Source of the DNA: Hymenobacter convexus
Lineage (GTDB): Bacteria > Bacteroidota > Bacteroidia > Cytophagales > Hymenobacteraceae
Direction: 5' to 3'
NCBI RefSeq assembly: GCF_030580955.1
Contig: NZ_JAUQON010000014.1
Span: forward strand, 81,046-145,045
Length of the DNA stretch: 64,000 nt
Below, in pieces: positions 16,136 through 24,964 of this stretch (positions are counted from its first letter, which is position 1; each line of letters opens with the position of its first letter). The notes under the pieces are model-generated. The model searched no databases. It saw only the letters and a program-made list of their open reading frames with translations, and was not told where the DNA came from. The position numbers and the translations under genes were made by a program.

Positions 16136-18121
16136 TTACGCCCGGCCCAGGCGGACGCGGAACGTGGCGCCCTGGCCGGGCTGGCTGGCTACAGTGATGC
16201 TGCCGCCGTGGGCCTGCACGATGCGGTTGACGAGGTAGAGGCCCACGCCCGAGCCCGACGTGTGGGTGTGCAGCCGCCGGAACAGGTGAAACAGCTCGTC
16301 GCCGTGCTTTTCCGCGTCGAAGCCAAGGCCGTTGTCTTGCACCACCAGCACGGGCTGCCCCTCTTCAACCCATACCGAAACGTGAATGCGGGCCGGCCGG
16401 GCCGGGTCGGCGTATTTGAGCGAATTGCCCAGCAGGTTGAGCAGGATGGTGCGCAGGTTGGCCCGGGCGAAAGCCACCGTGGGCCGGGCCTCGAAATCGA
16501 CCGTGATGCGGGCCCGGACGGCCCGCACCTGGGGTTCGAGCGTGTTCACCACTTCCTCCATGAGGTCGGCCAGCGGCACTTCTTCCGAAAGCGAGGTTTC
16601 GCTGATTTGCTGGGCCTGGCCGAGCGCAGCCAGGTCGTCGATGGTGAGGCCGAGCTGCTGCAGGGCGTCCTGAATCAGGGGCACGAGCAGTTCCTCCTCG
16701 GCCGGGTCGGCGAAGCTGACGCTGCGGCGCAGCTCTTCAAACAGGCCCGCGAGGTTGTTGACGGGCTGCTTGAGGTCGTGGCTGGCGGCGTACACGAAGT
16801 TGTCGAGGTCCTGGTTGGTGCGCGTCAGGCGCTCGTTGGCCTGCTTGAGCTCGGTGATGTCGATGGCCGAGCCCACGTAGCCGTACAGGTCGCCGTTGGG
16901 GTAGAAGCTGGGCGCGCCCTGGGCCAGCAGCCAGCGGTACTGGCCGTCGTGGCGGCGCATGCGATGTTCCAGCACGTACAGGCTGCGGGTCCGGATGGCG
17001 TTTTCCAGCGTGTTCTGGGCCCGCTTCAACTCTTCCGCGGGCAAGTAGGCTGCCCAGCCCGTGGCCACGTACTGTTCCAAGGGCACGCCTACGAAGTCCA
17101 AGAAAGCTTGGTTGGCGTAGCGAATTGTGCTGTCCGGGTTCACGGCCCACACCTGGTTGGGTGCGGCGTCGGCCAGGATGCGGAAGCGGGCTTCGCTTTC
17201 CTGCAGGGCGGCCGTGCGCTCCAGCACCCGGGTTTCCAGCTCCTGGTTCAGTTGTTCTACCTGCTGGCGGGCCCGCACCGCGTCGGTCACATCGTAAGAG
17301 AAATCGAGCACGCCGGTTACCTGACCCTGGCCGTCGTGCAGGGCCAGAAAAAAGCAGTCGTAGTACATCTGTTCCAACTGGCCGGTACGCTCAAAATCGA
17401 CCTGCAGCGGAAACCCGGTGGCCCGGAAGGATTCGCCGGTGCGGTACACCCGTTCGAGAATTTCGAGGACGCCGTGGTCGGCCAGCTCGGGCCAAACCGC
17501 CCGCATGGGCTGGCCCAACAGCTCGCGCCCGTTGGCCGCGCGCCGGTAGCTGGGATTGACGAACGTGACCACCTGGTCGGGGCCCTCGTGCACGGCCACC
17601 TGGGCGGGCAGCTGCATGAGCATGTCGTAAAACCGCTGGCGCTGAATTTCAGCTTCGGCGCGGGCCGCTTTTTCGGCGGCCTGGGCTTCGCGCAGGGCCA
17701 CTTCCACGGGCGAGCGGGGCTGGTCGGAAGTGTCGGTGAAGCTCACCCACAGGCCGTCGCCGGAGCGGCGCGCGGCCAGGCGGTAGTAGTTGTCGTAGCC
17801 GTCGAGCTGGTAGTTGATGTTGTATTCGCGCGGCTCGCCGCTCACGTAGGCATCGACATGGAAGCCAAACGTGCCCTGCTGGCGGCTGTGGGGCCACTGC
17901 TGGTTGTGCGTCAGGGTGGGCACTTCGGGCATGCGCATCATGCGCTGGGCCGCCGGATTGAGGTAAACGAAGGTGAAATCGACAATCTCGCCCGAGCCGG
18001 CCGGGTCGTAAATCGGCGTGTAATAGATAATGCCCGTCATCGACACGGCCAGCAGGTCGCCCAGCACGTTTTCGGCATCAAGGGCACGGAGAGGCAGCGG
18101 AACCGGCGTAGAGGGAGGCAT
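16136..18121 (-). CDS. Multi-PAS sensor histidine kinase, cytoplasmic
   Basis: The 661-residue protein has no membrane segment. Three PAS-like domains can be followed: about 15-140 (with FVYLNPAAQRMMRMP), about 175-300 (VTFVNPSYRRAANGRELLGQ) and about 325-440 (RILADAAPNQVWAVNPDSTI, PAC-like tail GYVGSAIDITELK). Coiled-coil linkers separate them. The kinase core carries the H-box FVYAASHDLKQPVNNL and a HATPase domain (NLLGNSLKYA; DNGLGFD; GSGVGLYLVNRI). This is the architecture of soluble redox- or light-sensing kinases common in Hymenobacter, but no chromophore Cys motif is evident. No response regulator is adjacent. The ATG at 18121 was chosen because codons before it resemble non-coding sequence. 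Confidence 0.9.
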   Translation of the reverse strand: MPPSTPVPLPLRALDAENVLGDLLAVSMTGIIYYTPIYDPAGSGEIVDFTFVYLNPAAQRMMRMPEVPTLTHNQQWPHSRQQGTFGFHVDAYVSGEPREYNINYQLDGYDNYYRLAARRSGDGLWVSFTDTSDQPRSPVEVALREAQAAEKAARAEAEIQRQRFYDMLMQLPAQVAVHEGPDQVVTFVNPSYRRAANGRELLGQPMRAVWPELADHGVLEILERVYRTGESFRATGFPLQVDFERTGQLEQMYYDCFFLALHDGQGQVTGVLDFSYDVTDAVRARQQVEQLNQELETRVLERTAALQESEARFRILADAAPNQVWAVNPDSTIRYANQAFLDFVGVPLEQYVATGWAAYLPAEELKRAQNTLENAIRTRSLYVLEHRMRRHDGQYRWLLAQGAPSFYPNGDLYGYVGSAIDITELKQANERLTRTNQDLDNFVYAASHDLKQPVNNLAGLFEELRRSVSFADPAEEELLVPLIQDALQQLGLTIDDLAALGQAQQISETSLSEEVPLADLMEEVVNTLEPQVRAVRARITVDFEARPTVAFARANLRTILLNLLGNSLKYADPARPARIHVSVWVEEGQPVLVVQDNGLGFDAEKHGDELFHLFRRLHTHTSGSGVGLYLVNRIVQAHGGSITVASQPGQGATFRVRLGRA

Positions 18122-18634
18122 AGAGCGAAGCAAGCGCGGGGAGAAAAAGGCGTGCCGCCGGGACACGAAAAAGCGTCGGAGCGCGAAGGCAGGCTTTGTA
18201 GGACGCTTCCGGCCGCGCTTTTCAGAACAATGAGCGGAAGCTGATTACCACTCCGCCATTAATAGTTGGCCAGCGGCACGTAGCCCCATTCAAAAGTAGC
18301 TCGCCGGCAAAAATCTCCTGCCATTTCTCCAAAGAGAAGGCCACTCGAGCCATCATCTTGACTGAACTGCAAACACCACTTGCTACCGGAACACCCGGCT
18401 CAGCAGAAACAGGTTGAGCTGATATGGCCCGCCAAAACCGCCACGGGCTGGCGCTGCGCATGTAGCAGAAGACTGCTTAACAACTTGAGCAAAGGGTATC
18501 GCCTAAAGCGACCTGAGCATTAGAATACCAACGCGTGTTTGGCCTCAAACCAAAGGTCAGAACAAAAACTTAAGCCATATACTTTGCATTACAAAGTTCT
18601 TTATATAAATTTAAGCTCCTAAATCCTTGCCCAA
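18122..18634. other. Intergenic region with possible gene relic
   Basis: The 513 bases show no convincing gene. On the minus strand, 18222-18461 is open for 79 codons, and two overlapping frames contain protein-like stretches (VAFSLEKWQEIFAGELLL in one, ATFEWGYVPLANY in another). That would fit a frameshifted remnant. The right end contains the palindrome and promoter-like sequence for the small membrane protein. Confidence 0.35.
18581..18597 (+). promoter_or_regulatory. Palindromic operator/promoter candidate ahead of small membrane protein
   Basis: ACTTTG and CAAAGT form perfect 6-bp arms around CATTA, inside an AT-rich stretch, 38 bases before the ATG. The left arm supplies a TTTG promoter-like element, so a dimeric regulator bound here would block transcription. 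The regulator is unknown. Confidence 0.4.
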
Positions 18635-18937
18635 ATGGAAACGAAAGCGTTTAGCGTTGTCACATCTATCTCAATGGGGCTCGCGCTCACGGTGGCATTG
18701 CTCAGCCTTATTGGCATTGCAATCACGGGGTTTTATCCGGGGATTATCGTGCTGTGGCTGGTGGCCCTGATTCCAATTGCGTCAAAGGCTTACGCCAAGC
18801 GGAACAGTAAAAAACTCACTGCTTTTCAAGCCAATAATTACACGGCGCTTACCGTCATCAATGTGCTTTCAATCCTGGTGGTGCTATGGATGACCTTTGT
18901 CATCGTGCATGACCGTGTGCTCCAGGACTGCTGCTGA
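18635..18937 (+). CDS. Small three-helix membrane protein, hypothetical
   Basis: The 100-residue protein has three hydrophobic segments at about residues 12-33, 35-51 and 72-90. A short basic cytoplasmic loop (KAYAKRNSKKLT) separates helices 2 and 3, and the C-terminus ends in DCC. No family is recognised. The gene is AT-richer than its surroundings and is preceded by the ACTTTG/CAAAGT palindrome. It converges on glgB, whose stop is 56 bases away. Confidence 0.65.
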   Translation: METKAFSVVTSISMGLALTVALLSLIGIAITGFYPGIIVLWLVALIPIASKAYAKRNSKKLTAFQANNYTALTVINVLSILVVLWMTFVIVHDRVLQDCC

Positions 18938-18993
18938 TTCCGTGCTGCGCCACCCCGACAAGTTTCGACACCGGAGCGGCGGCCAGCAGCTGC

Positions 18994-21042
18994 TTACTGC
19001 TTGGCCAGCACCAGCGCCACCCGGCTCGGCAGGTACAGGCTGAGCTGGTGCTCATACGTCTCGTATTCAAATGCCTCGTCGGGCCGGTCGAAACCGCCGA
19101 AACGGGCGTTGTCAGACGACAAAGCCACGCGGTATTTCCCTTCATCCGTCACCCAGAAGCGGTAGTCGGTGAGGCTCTTCTCCACATTTAAATTCACGAT
19201 GAACACCAGCCCGCCGCGCTCGAAGGCCAGCACCTGGTTTTCCTCGTCGTGCTTGAGCAGCGTGGCCGGGCCGGCGGCCAGCAGGTGCCGGGCTTTGGCC
19301 AGGTGAATCAGGGCCTTGTCGAACTCGCCCAGTTGGTGGAATTTCAGGTCGGGGTTGTCGCCCAGGCTCCACTGGCGGCGGGCAAACTGGTAGCTCCAGC
19401 CGTTGCCCTCGCGGGGGAAATCGACCCATTCGGGATGGCCGAACTCGTTGCCGATGAAATTGAGGTAGCCCTCGCCGCCGGCCGCCAGCGTGAGCAGCCG
19501 AATGATTTTGTGCAGCGCCAAGGCCCGCGCCGCGCCGGGGTCACCGTCCGTAATGTGCATGTGGGCGTAGATTCCAGCATCGAAGAGCCAGTGCGACAAG
19601 GTTTTGTCGCCCACCAAGGCCTGGTCGTGGCTTTCGGCGTAGGCAATGGTTTTCTCGCCGGCCCGGCGGTTGGTGAGGGTGTACCACAGCTCGCCGAGGG
19701 GCCAGTGTTCGTCGGGCGTGTGCTTGAGCAGCTTAATCCAATAGTCCGGGATGCCCATGGCCAGGCGGTAGTCGAAGCCCACTCCGCCTTCCTTGATGGG
19801 GCGGCACAGGCCGGGCAGGCCGCTCATGTCCTCGGCCACTAGCAAAGAGCCCTTTTTGAACTCGTGGGCCAGCGTGGTGGCCAGTTGCAGGTAGAGAATG
19901 GCGTCCTCATCAGCCGCCGGGCCGAAATAATTGTCGTAGCCCACAAAGGCCACGCCCTCGCCGTGGTGGTGGTAGAGCATGCTCGTCACGCCATCGAAGC
20001 GGAAGCCGTCGAAGTGGAATTCTTCGAGCCAGTAGCGCACGTTGCTCAGCAGAAACTGCTGCACTTCGGGCCGGCCGTAGTCGAAGAGCTTGGAGTCCCA
20101 GCCGGGGTGGTTGCCGCGCTCGCCTTTGTGGAAGTAGAGGTTGCCCGAGCCGTCGAAATCGGCCAGGCCCTCGGCCTCGTTTTTCACGGCGTGCGAATGC
20201 ACCACATCCAGCAGCACCGCGATGCCGCGCCGGTGCGCTTCGTTGATGAGAAACTTGAGGTCCTCGGGCGTGCCGAAGCGCGAGCTGGCCGCAAACAAAT
20301 TGGCCACGTGGTAGCCGAACGAGCCGTAGTACGGGTGCTCCTGCACGGCCATCAGTTGGATGGTATTGTAGCCGTCGGCCTCAATGCGGGGCAGGATGTT
20401 TTCGGCAAATTCGCGGTAGGTGCCTACGCGACCTTCTTCGGCGGCCATGCCCACGTGGGCCTCGTAAATGAGCGGCTCCTTCACGGCCGTGGCGGTTCGG
20501 AACTTCTGGTCGGTCCAGACAAAGGGCGTTTCGGGGCGCCAGATTTGGCCGGCGAAATCCTTGGTTCCCTCGTCCTGCACGGCGCGGCGCAGGGTGGCGG
20601 GCAGGCGGTCCTTGCCCTGGCCGTTGGCCACCACGTGCACCTTGAAGCGGCTGCCGTGGGCAAGGCGCTGGTCATACTCGGCATCGGGCAGAAACGCTTC
20701 CCACACCCCAAAATCCAGCTTTTGCAGCGGGTTGGCGCCCCGGTCCCAGCCGTTGAAATCGCCCACCAGCGCCAAATACTCAGCCCCCGGCGCCCACTCC
20801 CGGTACACCCAGCCGCCGCGGCCGGCGTCGTGGTTCAGGCCCAGCTGCTGGTGGGCGGTGGCGTAGTTCAGCAGCGAGCCGTGGTACTGCTCAATTTCGG
20901 CCAGCCGGGCCTGCAGGCGGGCCTGCCGCTGGCGTAGCACGGGCTCGAAGGGTGCCAGCCAGCCGTCGTTCCTGACGAGGGCCAGCGGCGCGGGCTTGCG
21001 GGTTTTGACGGCGGCGGGAGCGGTGGTTTTCGACTTAGCCAT
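18994..21042 (-). CDS. glgB: 1,4-alpha-glucan branching enzyme
   Basis: The 682-residue enzyme has an N-terminal linker, a CBM48/early-set domain (about 70-180; YREWAPGAEYLALVGDFNGW) and a GH13 barrel. The catalytic residues are Asp350 (GFRFDGVTSM), Glu404 (LLVAEDMSG) and Asp473 (AESHDQALVGDK). A C-terminal all-beta domain follows. YHHHGEGVAF and the overall length match the eukaryote-like GH13_8 branching enzymes also found in Bacteroidota. It introduces alpha-1,6 branches into glycogen in the cytoplasm. No glgA or glgC is adjacent. A TACATTTG box lies upstream of the ATG at 21042. Confidence 0.94.
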   Translation of the reverse strand: MAKSKTTAPAAVKTRKPAPLALVRNDGWLAPFEPVLRQRQARLQARLAEIEQYHGSLLNYATAHQQLGLNHDAGRGGWVYREWAPGAEYLALVGDFNGWDRGANPLQKLDFGVWEAFLPDAEYDQRLAHGSRFKVHVVANGQGKDRLPATLRRAVQDEGTKDFAGQIWRPETPFVWTDQKFRTATAVKEPLIYEAHVGMAAEEGRVGTYREFAENILPRIEADGYNTIQLMAVQEHPYYGSFGYHVANLFAASSRFGTPEDLKFLINEAHRRGIAVLLDVVHSHAVKNEAEGLADFDGSGNLYFHKGERGNHPGWDSKLFDYGRPEVQQFLLSNVRYWLEEFHFDGFRFDGVTSMLYHHHGEGVAFVGYDNYFGPAADEDAILYLQLATTLAHEFKKGSLLVAEDMSGLPGLCRPIKEGGVGFDYRLAMGIPDYWIKLLKHTPDEHWPLGELWYTLTNRRAGEKTIAYAESHDQALVGDKTLSHWLFDAGIYAHMHITDGDPGAARALALHKIIRLLTLAAGGEGYLNFIGNEFGHPEWVDFPREGNGWSYQFARRQWSLGDNPDLKFHQLGEFDKALIHLAKARHLLAAGPATLLKHDEENQVLAFERGGLVFIVNLNVEKSLTDYRFWVTDEGKYRVALSSDNARFGGFDRPDEAFEYETYEHQLSLYLPSRVALVLAKQ

Positions 21043-21060
21043 AGATGCGGAGGTTTAGGT

Positions 21061-21068
21061 CAAATGTA
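21061..21068 (-). promoter_or_regulatory. Putative -7 promoter element of glgB
   Basis: On the minus strand this reads TACATTTG, an exact match to TAnnTTTG, about 20 bases before the glgB start. A TTTC element 21 nt further upstream could serve as the -33 box. Confidence 0.45.
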
Positions 21069-21112
21069 AGGCGATGCTCGATTGAATTAGAAATAAGCAA
21101 GCCGAAGCTTCT

Positions 21113-21198
21113 GTCATCCTGAGCGGAGGGAAAGACCTTCTCCCGTTCGCACTCAATTGCTCAGCCGTGAGAAGGTACTTCGCTGCGCTCAGGATGAC
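21113..21198. repeat. Family A intergenic inverted repeat, copy A3 (diverged)
   Basis: The outer arms are GTCATCCTGAGCG and CGCTCAGGATGAC, the inner arms GACCTTCTC and GAGAAGGTAC. An extra right-arm fragment (CTTCGCTGCGCTCA) follows at about 21226-21240. It lies between divergent glgB and ggt. Confidence 0.75.
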
Positions 21199-21307
21199 GG
21201 GCGCGAGGTTCTGCCTAAACAAGTCCCTTCGCTGCGCTCAAAACGACGGCCGTCGCCATTTCCCCCGCCTTCATCGCCTGCGGCATTGCCCACCAGCATT
21301 AAAGCCG

Positions 21308-21316
21308 TTATTTTGC
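21308..21316 (+). promoter_or_regulatory. TTTGC box three bases before the ggt start
   Basis: TTATTTTGC ends three bases before the ATG. If it is the -7 element, the mRNA would begin at or next to the start codon. See the related boxes before the genes at 24793, 33842 and 47860. Confidence 0.4.
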
Positions 21317-21319
21317 TCC

Positions 21320-23071
21320 ATGTTGAAACGTTTACTTGCGATTCCGTTGGCGCTGCTGCTGGCTTGTTCGGCCGAGCGTCCCGTCACGTCTACTTCACGC
21401 GCCTTCGAGGGCTCGCTGGGCACGCCCATCCCCAAGGCGGCGGCGCCCAAGCTGGCGCGGTACGCCATGGTGGTATCGGCGCATCCAGAGGCGTCGCGCA
21501 TTGGCACTCAGATTCTACAGCGCGGCGGCAATGCCTACGACGCGGCCGTGGCCGTGCAGTTTGCCCTCTCAGTAGTACTGCCCGTGGCCGGGAACATTGG
21601 CGGCGGCGGCTTCCTGCTCTACCGCGACCGCAACGGCTCGGCCGGCTCGCTCGATTTCCGCGAAACGGCCCCCCAGGCCGCCTCGCGCGACATGTACCTC
21701 GACAAAGCCGGCAACGTGGTGCCCGGCCTGAGCACCGCCGGCCCGCTGGCCGTGGGCACGCCCGGCACCGTGGCCGGCATGGCCACGCTGCACAAGCAGC
21801 TCGGCAAGCTTTCGTGGCCCACGCTGCTGCAGCCGGCCATTATGTTGGCTACCAAAGGCTTCGCCCTCACCACCAAAGAAGCCGCCGCCCTGAACCGCAC
21901 GCGCGCTGATTTTGAGAAGTATAACCCCGGCAACCCGCCCGCCTACGTGCGCCCCGGCGGCGGCGAGTGGCAGCCCGGCGACACCCTGCGCCTGCCCGAG
22001 CTGGCCCGCACCCTCACCCGCATCCGCGACCAAGGCCGCGCCGGCTTCTACCGCGGCGAAACCGCCCGCCTGCTGCTGGCCGAAATGAAGCGCAGCGGCG
22101 GCCTCGTGAGCCAGGCCGACCTCGACGGCTACCGCGCCAAGTGGCGCGAGCCCCTGCGCGGCCGCTACCGCGACTACGACGTCATCACGATGCCGCCGCC
22201 CAGCTCCGGCGGCGTGGCACTGCTGCAAATGCTGCAAATGCTGGAGCCCGTCGACCTGGCCCAGGCCGGCTACCACACGCCCCTGGCCGTGCACTACCTC
22301 ACCGAAGCCGAGCGCCGCGCCTACGCCGACCGCGCCACCTACCTCGGCGACCCGGACTTCGGTTTCGTGCCCACCCAGAAGCTGCTCGACGTGGACTACA
22401 ACAAGCAGCGGGCCGCCTCCATGCGCCCCAAAGGCCGCGCCACCGCCAGCGCCGACCTGACCGCCGGCGCCAACCTGCCGGGCTATGAAAGCAACGAGAC
22501 CACCCACTACAGCATCGTCGATGCCCTCGGCAACGCCGTGAGCTGCACCACGACGCTCAACGGCGCCTACGGCAGCAAAGTGGTGGTGCCCGGCGCCGGC
22601 TTCATCCTCAACAACGAGATGGACGACTTCTCGGCCAAGGCCGGCGTGCCCAACGCCTACGGCCTGGTGGGCGGCACCGCCAACGCCATCGCGCCCGGCA
22701 AGCGCATGCTCAGCAGCATGACGCCCACCATTCTCACCCGCAACGGCCGCGTGGCCCTCGTGACGGGCACACCCGGCGGCAGCACCATCATTACCAGCGT
22801 GTTGCAGAGCATCATCGGCATTGTCGACTACGGCCTGAACGCCCAGCAAGTCGTCACGGCGCCGCGCCTGCACCACCAGTGGCTGCCCGACGTGCTCGAC
22901 GTGGAGGCCGGCGCCCTGCTGCCCGCCGCCCAGGACACGCTGCGCGCCCGCGGCTACCACCCCCAGCCCCACCTGCCCTGGGGCCGCCTCGACATCATCC
23001 ACGTGCTGCCCGACGGTACCCTGGAAGGCGGCGCCGACCCGCGTGGCGACGACACGGCGCTGGGGTATTAA
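21320..23071 (+). CDS. ggt: Gamma-glutamyltransferase, predicted lipoprotein
   Basis: The 583-residue precursor has a lipoprotein-type signal (LALLLAC, Cys17) and should reach the cell envelope. The enzyme matures by self-cleavage before the N-terminal nucleophile Thr394, in ESNETTHYSIVD. That gives a large subunit of about 375 residues and a small subunit of 190. The small subunit carries CTTTLNGAYGS and the PGGSTIITSVLQ region. GGT transfers or hydrolyses gamma-glutamyl groups of glutathione and peptides. The ATG at 21320 is preferred over in-frame starts further upstream, because those read through repeat A3. It is monocistronic, with the A4 hairpin just after its stop. Confidence 0.93.
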   Translation: MLKRLLAIPLALLLACSAERPVTSTSRAFEGSLGTPIPKAAAPKLARYAMVVSAHPEASRIGTQILQRGGNAYDAAVAVQFALSVVLPVAGNIGGGGFLLYRDRNGSAGSLDFRETAPQAASRDMYLDKAGNVVPGLSTAGPLAVGTPGTVAGMATLHKQLGKLSWPTLLQPAIMLATKGFALTTKEAAALNRTRADFEKYNPGNPPAYVRPGGGEWQPGDTLRLPELARTLTRIRDQGRAGFYRGETARLLLAEMKRSGGLVSQADLDGYRAKWREPLRGRYRDYDVITMPPPSSGGVALLQMLQMLEPVDLAQAGYHTPLAVHYLTEAERRAYADRATYLGDPDFGFVPTQKLLDVDYNKQRAASMRPKGRATASADLTAGANLPGYESNETTHYSIVDALGNAVSCTTTLNGAYGSKVVVPGAGFILNNEMDDFSAKAGVPNAYGLVGGTANAIAPGKRMLSSMTPTILTRNGRVALVTGTPGGSTIITSVLQSIIGIVDYGLNAQQVVTAPRLHHQWLPDVLDVEAGALLPAAQDTLRARGYHPQPHLPWGRLDIIHVLPDGTLEGGADPRGDDTALGY

Positions 23072-23085
23072 GGAGGAGAGTAAAT

Positions 23086-23193
23086 AAAGCAGAACGTCAT
23101 GCTGAGCGCAGTCGAAGCATCTCTACCGCGTAAGTAAATAATTACTATTGCGGTAGAGATGCTTCGACTGCGCTCAGCATGACGTTCTGCTTT
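23086..23193. repeat. Family A intergenic inverted repeat, copy A4
   Basis: Long near-perfect arms run from AAAGCAGAACGTCATGCTGA on the left to its complement on the right. The arms contain GTCGAAGC paired with GCTTCGAC, whereas copy A1 has GCCGAAGC paired with GCTTCGGC: a compensatory change. It lies between convergent genes and could also terminate transcription. Confidence 0.92.
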
Positions 23194-23224
23194 GTTAGCT
23201 GAGCCCATTCGGCTCAACCGATAC

Positions 23225-23599
23225 TTAGTGGGCAGCCGTGACCGGCACGCGGGCGATGTGGCGCAGGTTGCCGGCGGCGGAAATCAGCTTCTGGCTGATT
23301 TCGCGGGCTTTGTCACCTTCGCCGCTGAAGTTGTGGGTGGTGAGGGCCGACTGGGCGGTGAGCTCGCCCAGGGTCTGGAAGGCTTCGGCCATGCCGGCGG
23401 CGTTGTTGCCCTCGATGTGGCGGCGCAGGGTTTGCAGCTCGGCCACGATGGGGCGCAGCACGGGCTGGTCGATGGCGCTCAGGTGGTTAATCCAGTTGTC
23501 AATCTGGTTGAAGCCCGCGCCGGGGTCGTTCTGGAAGCCGTTGCCAATGGCGGCAAACAGGGTTTGGATGCTGGATTCTACTTCGGAAATGAAGCTCAT
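23225..23599 (-). CDS. Hypothetical small helical protein
   Basis: The 124-residue product from the ATG at 23599 is predicted almost entirely alpha-helical. It lacks a signal peptide and carries amphipathic heptad-like segments (EVESSIQTLFAAIGNGF; IVAELQTLRRHIEGNNAAGM; DKAREISQKLISAAGNLRHI). I do not recognise the family. It lies 126 bases downstream of the NYN gene on the same strand. The composition and four-helix pattern suggest a small cytoplasmic bundle protein. Confidence 0.6.
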   Translation of the reverse strand: MSFISEVESSIQTLFAAIGNGFQNDPGAGFNQIDNWINHLSAIDQPVLRPIVAELQTLRRHIEGNNAAGMAEAFQTLGELTAQSALTTHNFSGEGDKAREISQKLISAAGNLRHIARVPVTAAH

Positions 23600-23725
23600 G
23601 GAAACGAGAATTGGGGAATGAGAGAATAAACCGGAACCGGCCGACGCGGCGCGAACGCCACTGGCACGCCGAACTGGCCCAGCAAAAGGGCTTTGTTCGA
23701 CGCCCAAAGATAACCGGGCGGGCGG

Positions 23726-24793
23726 CTAGTTTTCCTCGCCCGGGTGCAGGGCCTGCACATCGGGGTGGTTGTAGTTGACCACGATGACGGAAAACGGGTG
23801 GGGCTCGCCTTCGCGCTTCTCGATGCGGATGGTGCCGGCGTCGCGCAGGTGGTTGAGCAAGTCGCGGCGCTCGTAGTCGGGCAACTCGGGCAGCTCGTCG
23901 GTGAGCAGGCGCATAAACGGCCCCAGCCACAGTTCCGGCACCCGGCGCTGCTGCTTGGCTTCCAGCTTTTGAAACTCGTTGAGAATAAAGGCCAGCGTGC
24001 GCCGCTCCACATCGCGCGCCAGCGGGCGAATGGGCGCAAAATCCGGCACCTCCTCGCTGAAGCGGGACGTGGTCGGGCGGGCCGCGGCGGGCACAATGGG
24101 CCGCGGGGCCCCGACGGCCGGCACCGGCGCCACCTGCGGTCCCTTGAATGTGCCGGCGGCATCTCGGGCAGCAAGGGCAGCAGCTGAGGGCACACCCACC
24201 GTGCCCTGCTCGCGCAGGCGGCGGCTTTCTTCCTGCAGGCGCAGGCGGTCGGCGCGGCGCTTTTCGAGCTGTTCCACGCGCTCGGCGCCGAGCAGGTCGC
24301 GGGCGTCCATAAACTGAGCGGAGCCGATGTTCTGCAGCAAATCGCCGGACACGGACTCGCGGAAGCCGGCCACCAGCACCTGGCGGGCCTGACGGCGCAG
24401 ATGCTGTAGCACCGGGATGTAGTCCCGGTCGCCGGCCACGAGCACGAAGGTGCCGATGTCGGGGCGGGTGTACATTACCTCCAGCGCGTCGATGCATAGC
24501 TGCATGTCGGCGGCGTTTTTATGGTCGGTGCCCAGTACGTTGCGGGTGCTCACGCCCATCAGGTAGAGGGCGCCCTGGGGCGCGGTGGCAAGGCGCTCAA
24601 AATCGGCGTATGCGTAGCTGATGAGGCTGTCGAGGCCTTTGCCGCTCAGTTCTTCCCGCAGGGAGCGGATGATGTCGAGGCAGATGTCGTTGAGGTCGGG
24701 CGGGTCATGAAAGTGATTCTTGAGAAAATAATAAACATTCTCAAAATCAATAAAAACGGCGGCGTACGGGGACGTGGGCGACTTAGGCGTCAT
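23726..24793 (-). CDS. NYN domain (LabA/DUF88-like) protein with C-terminal winged-helix-like domain
   Basis: Residues 8-170 form a NYN/PIN-like nuclease domain. It has acidic positions Asp16 (FIDFENV), Asp96 (KNAADMQLCIDAL) and Asp122/Asp124 (VAGDRDYIPVL), the set expected to bind metal. An Arg/Glu-rich coiled coil (180-205) and a Pro/Ala linker follow. The C-terminal domain (about 258-345; ERRTLAFILNEFQKLE, then RRDLLNHLRDAGTI) looks like the LOTUS/OST-HTH-type RNA-binding modules often paired with NYN. The likely role is an RNase or RNA-binding factor in the cytoplasm; its targets are unknown. A perfect TACCTTTG box ends only a few bases before the ATG. Confidence 0.82.
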   Translation of the reverse strand: MTPKSPTSPYAAVFIDFENVYYFLKNHFHDPPDLNDICLDIIRSLREELSGKGLDSLISYAYADFERLATAPQGALYLMGVSTRNVLGTDHKNAADMQLCIDALEVMYTRPDIGTFVLVAGDRDYIPVLQHLRRQARQVLVAGFRESVSGDLLQNIGSAQFMDARDLLGAERVEQLEKRRADRLRLQEESRRLREQGTVGVPSAAALAARDAAGTFKGPQVAPVPAVGAPRPIVPAAARPTTSRFSEEVPDFAPIRPLARDVERRTLAFILNEFQKLEAKQQRRVPELWLGPFMRLLTDELPELPDYERRDLLNHLRDAGTIRIEKREGEPHPFSVIVVNYNHPDVQALHPGEEN

Positions 24794-24796
24794 ATA

Positions 24797-24806
24797 GCAA
24801 AGGTAA
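24797..24806 (-). promoter_or_regulatory. TTACCTTTGC promoter box three bases before the NYN gene start
   Basis: Read on the minus strand, TACCTTTG matches TAnnTTTG exactly and is followed by CTAT and ATG. Transcription would start at or beside the start codon. Confidence 0.5.
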
Positions 24807-24964
24807 TATCTACCAGATTGGGAAAACGTCCCGGTCTGGGCTTTATAGTTCAGCTTACCTGAATATTCTGGCTACAACTGCTGCCTTTTGGAGGCCAGAA
24901 TCAAGAGAATAGGCTTCGGCTGTAACTTGCCACCACGTGCCACCTCCCACCCGACTCGTCGTTG

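Noticed and set aside
16208..18244. A 678-codon plus-strand frame
   Set aside because: It lies antisense to the PAS sensor kinase and is rich in His, Val and Gly as usual for shadow frames. The kinase motifs are on the minus strand.
18222..18461. A 79-codon minus-strand frame
   Set aside because: It has no conserved start context or recognisable domain, and similar protein-like stretches occur in another frame. It is described as a possible relic only.
21157..21909. A 250-codon plus-strand frame overlapping repeat A3 and ggt
   Set aside because: Part of it translates the repeat and the rest is Arg-rich out-of-frame reading of ggt. Repeat-derived frames of this kind are spurious.
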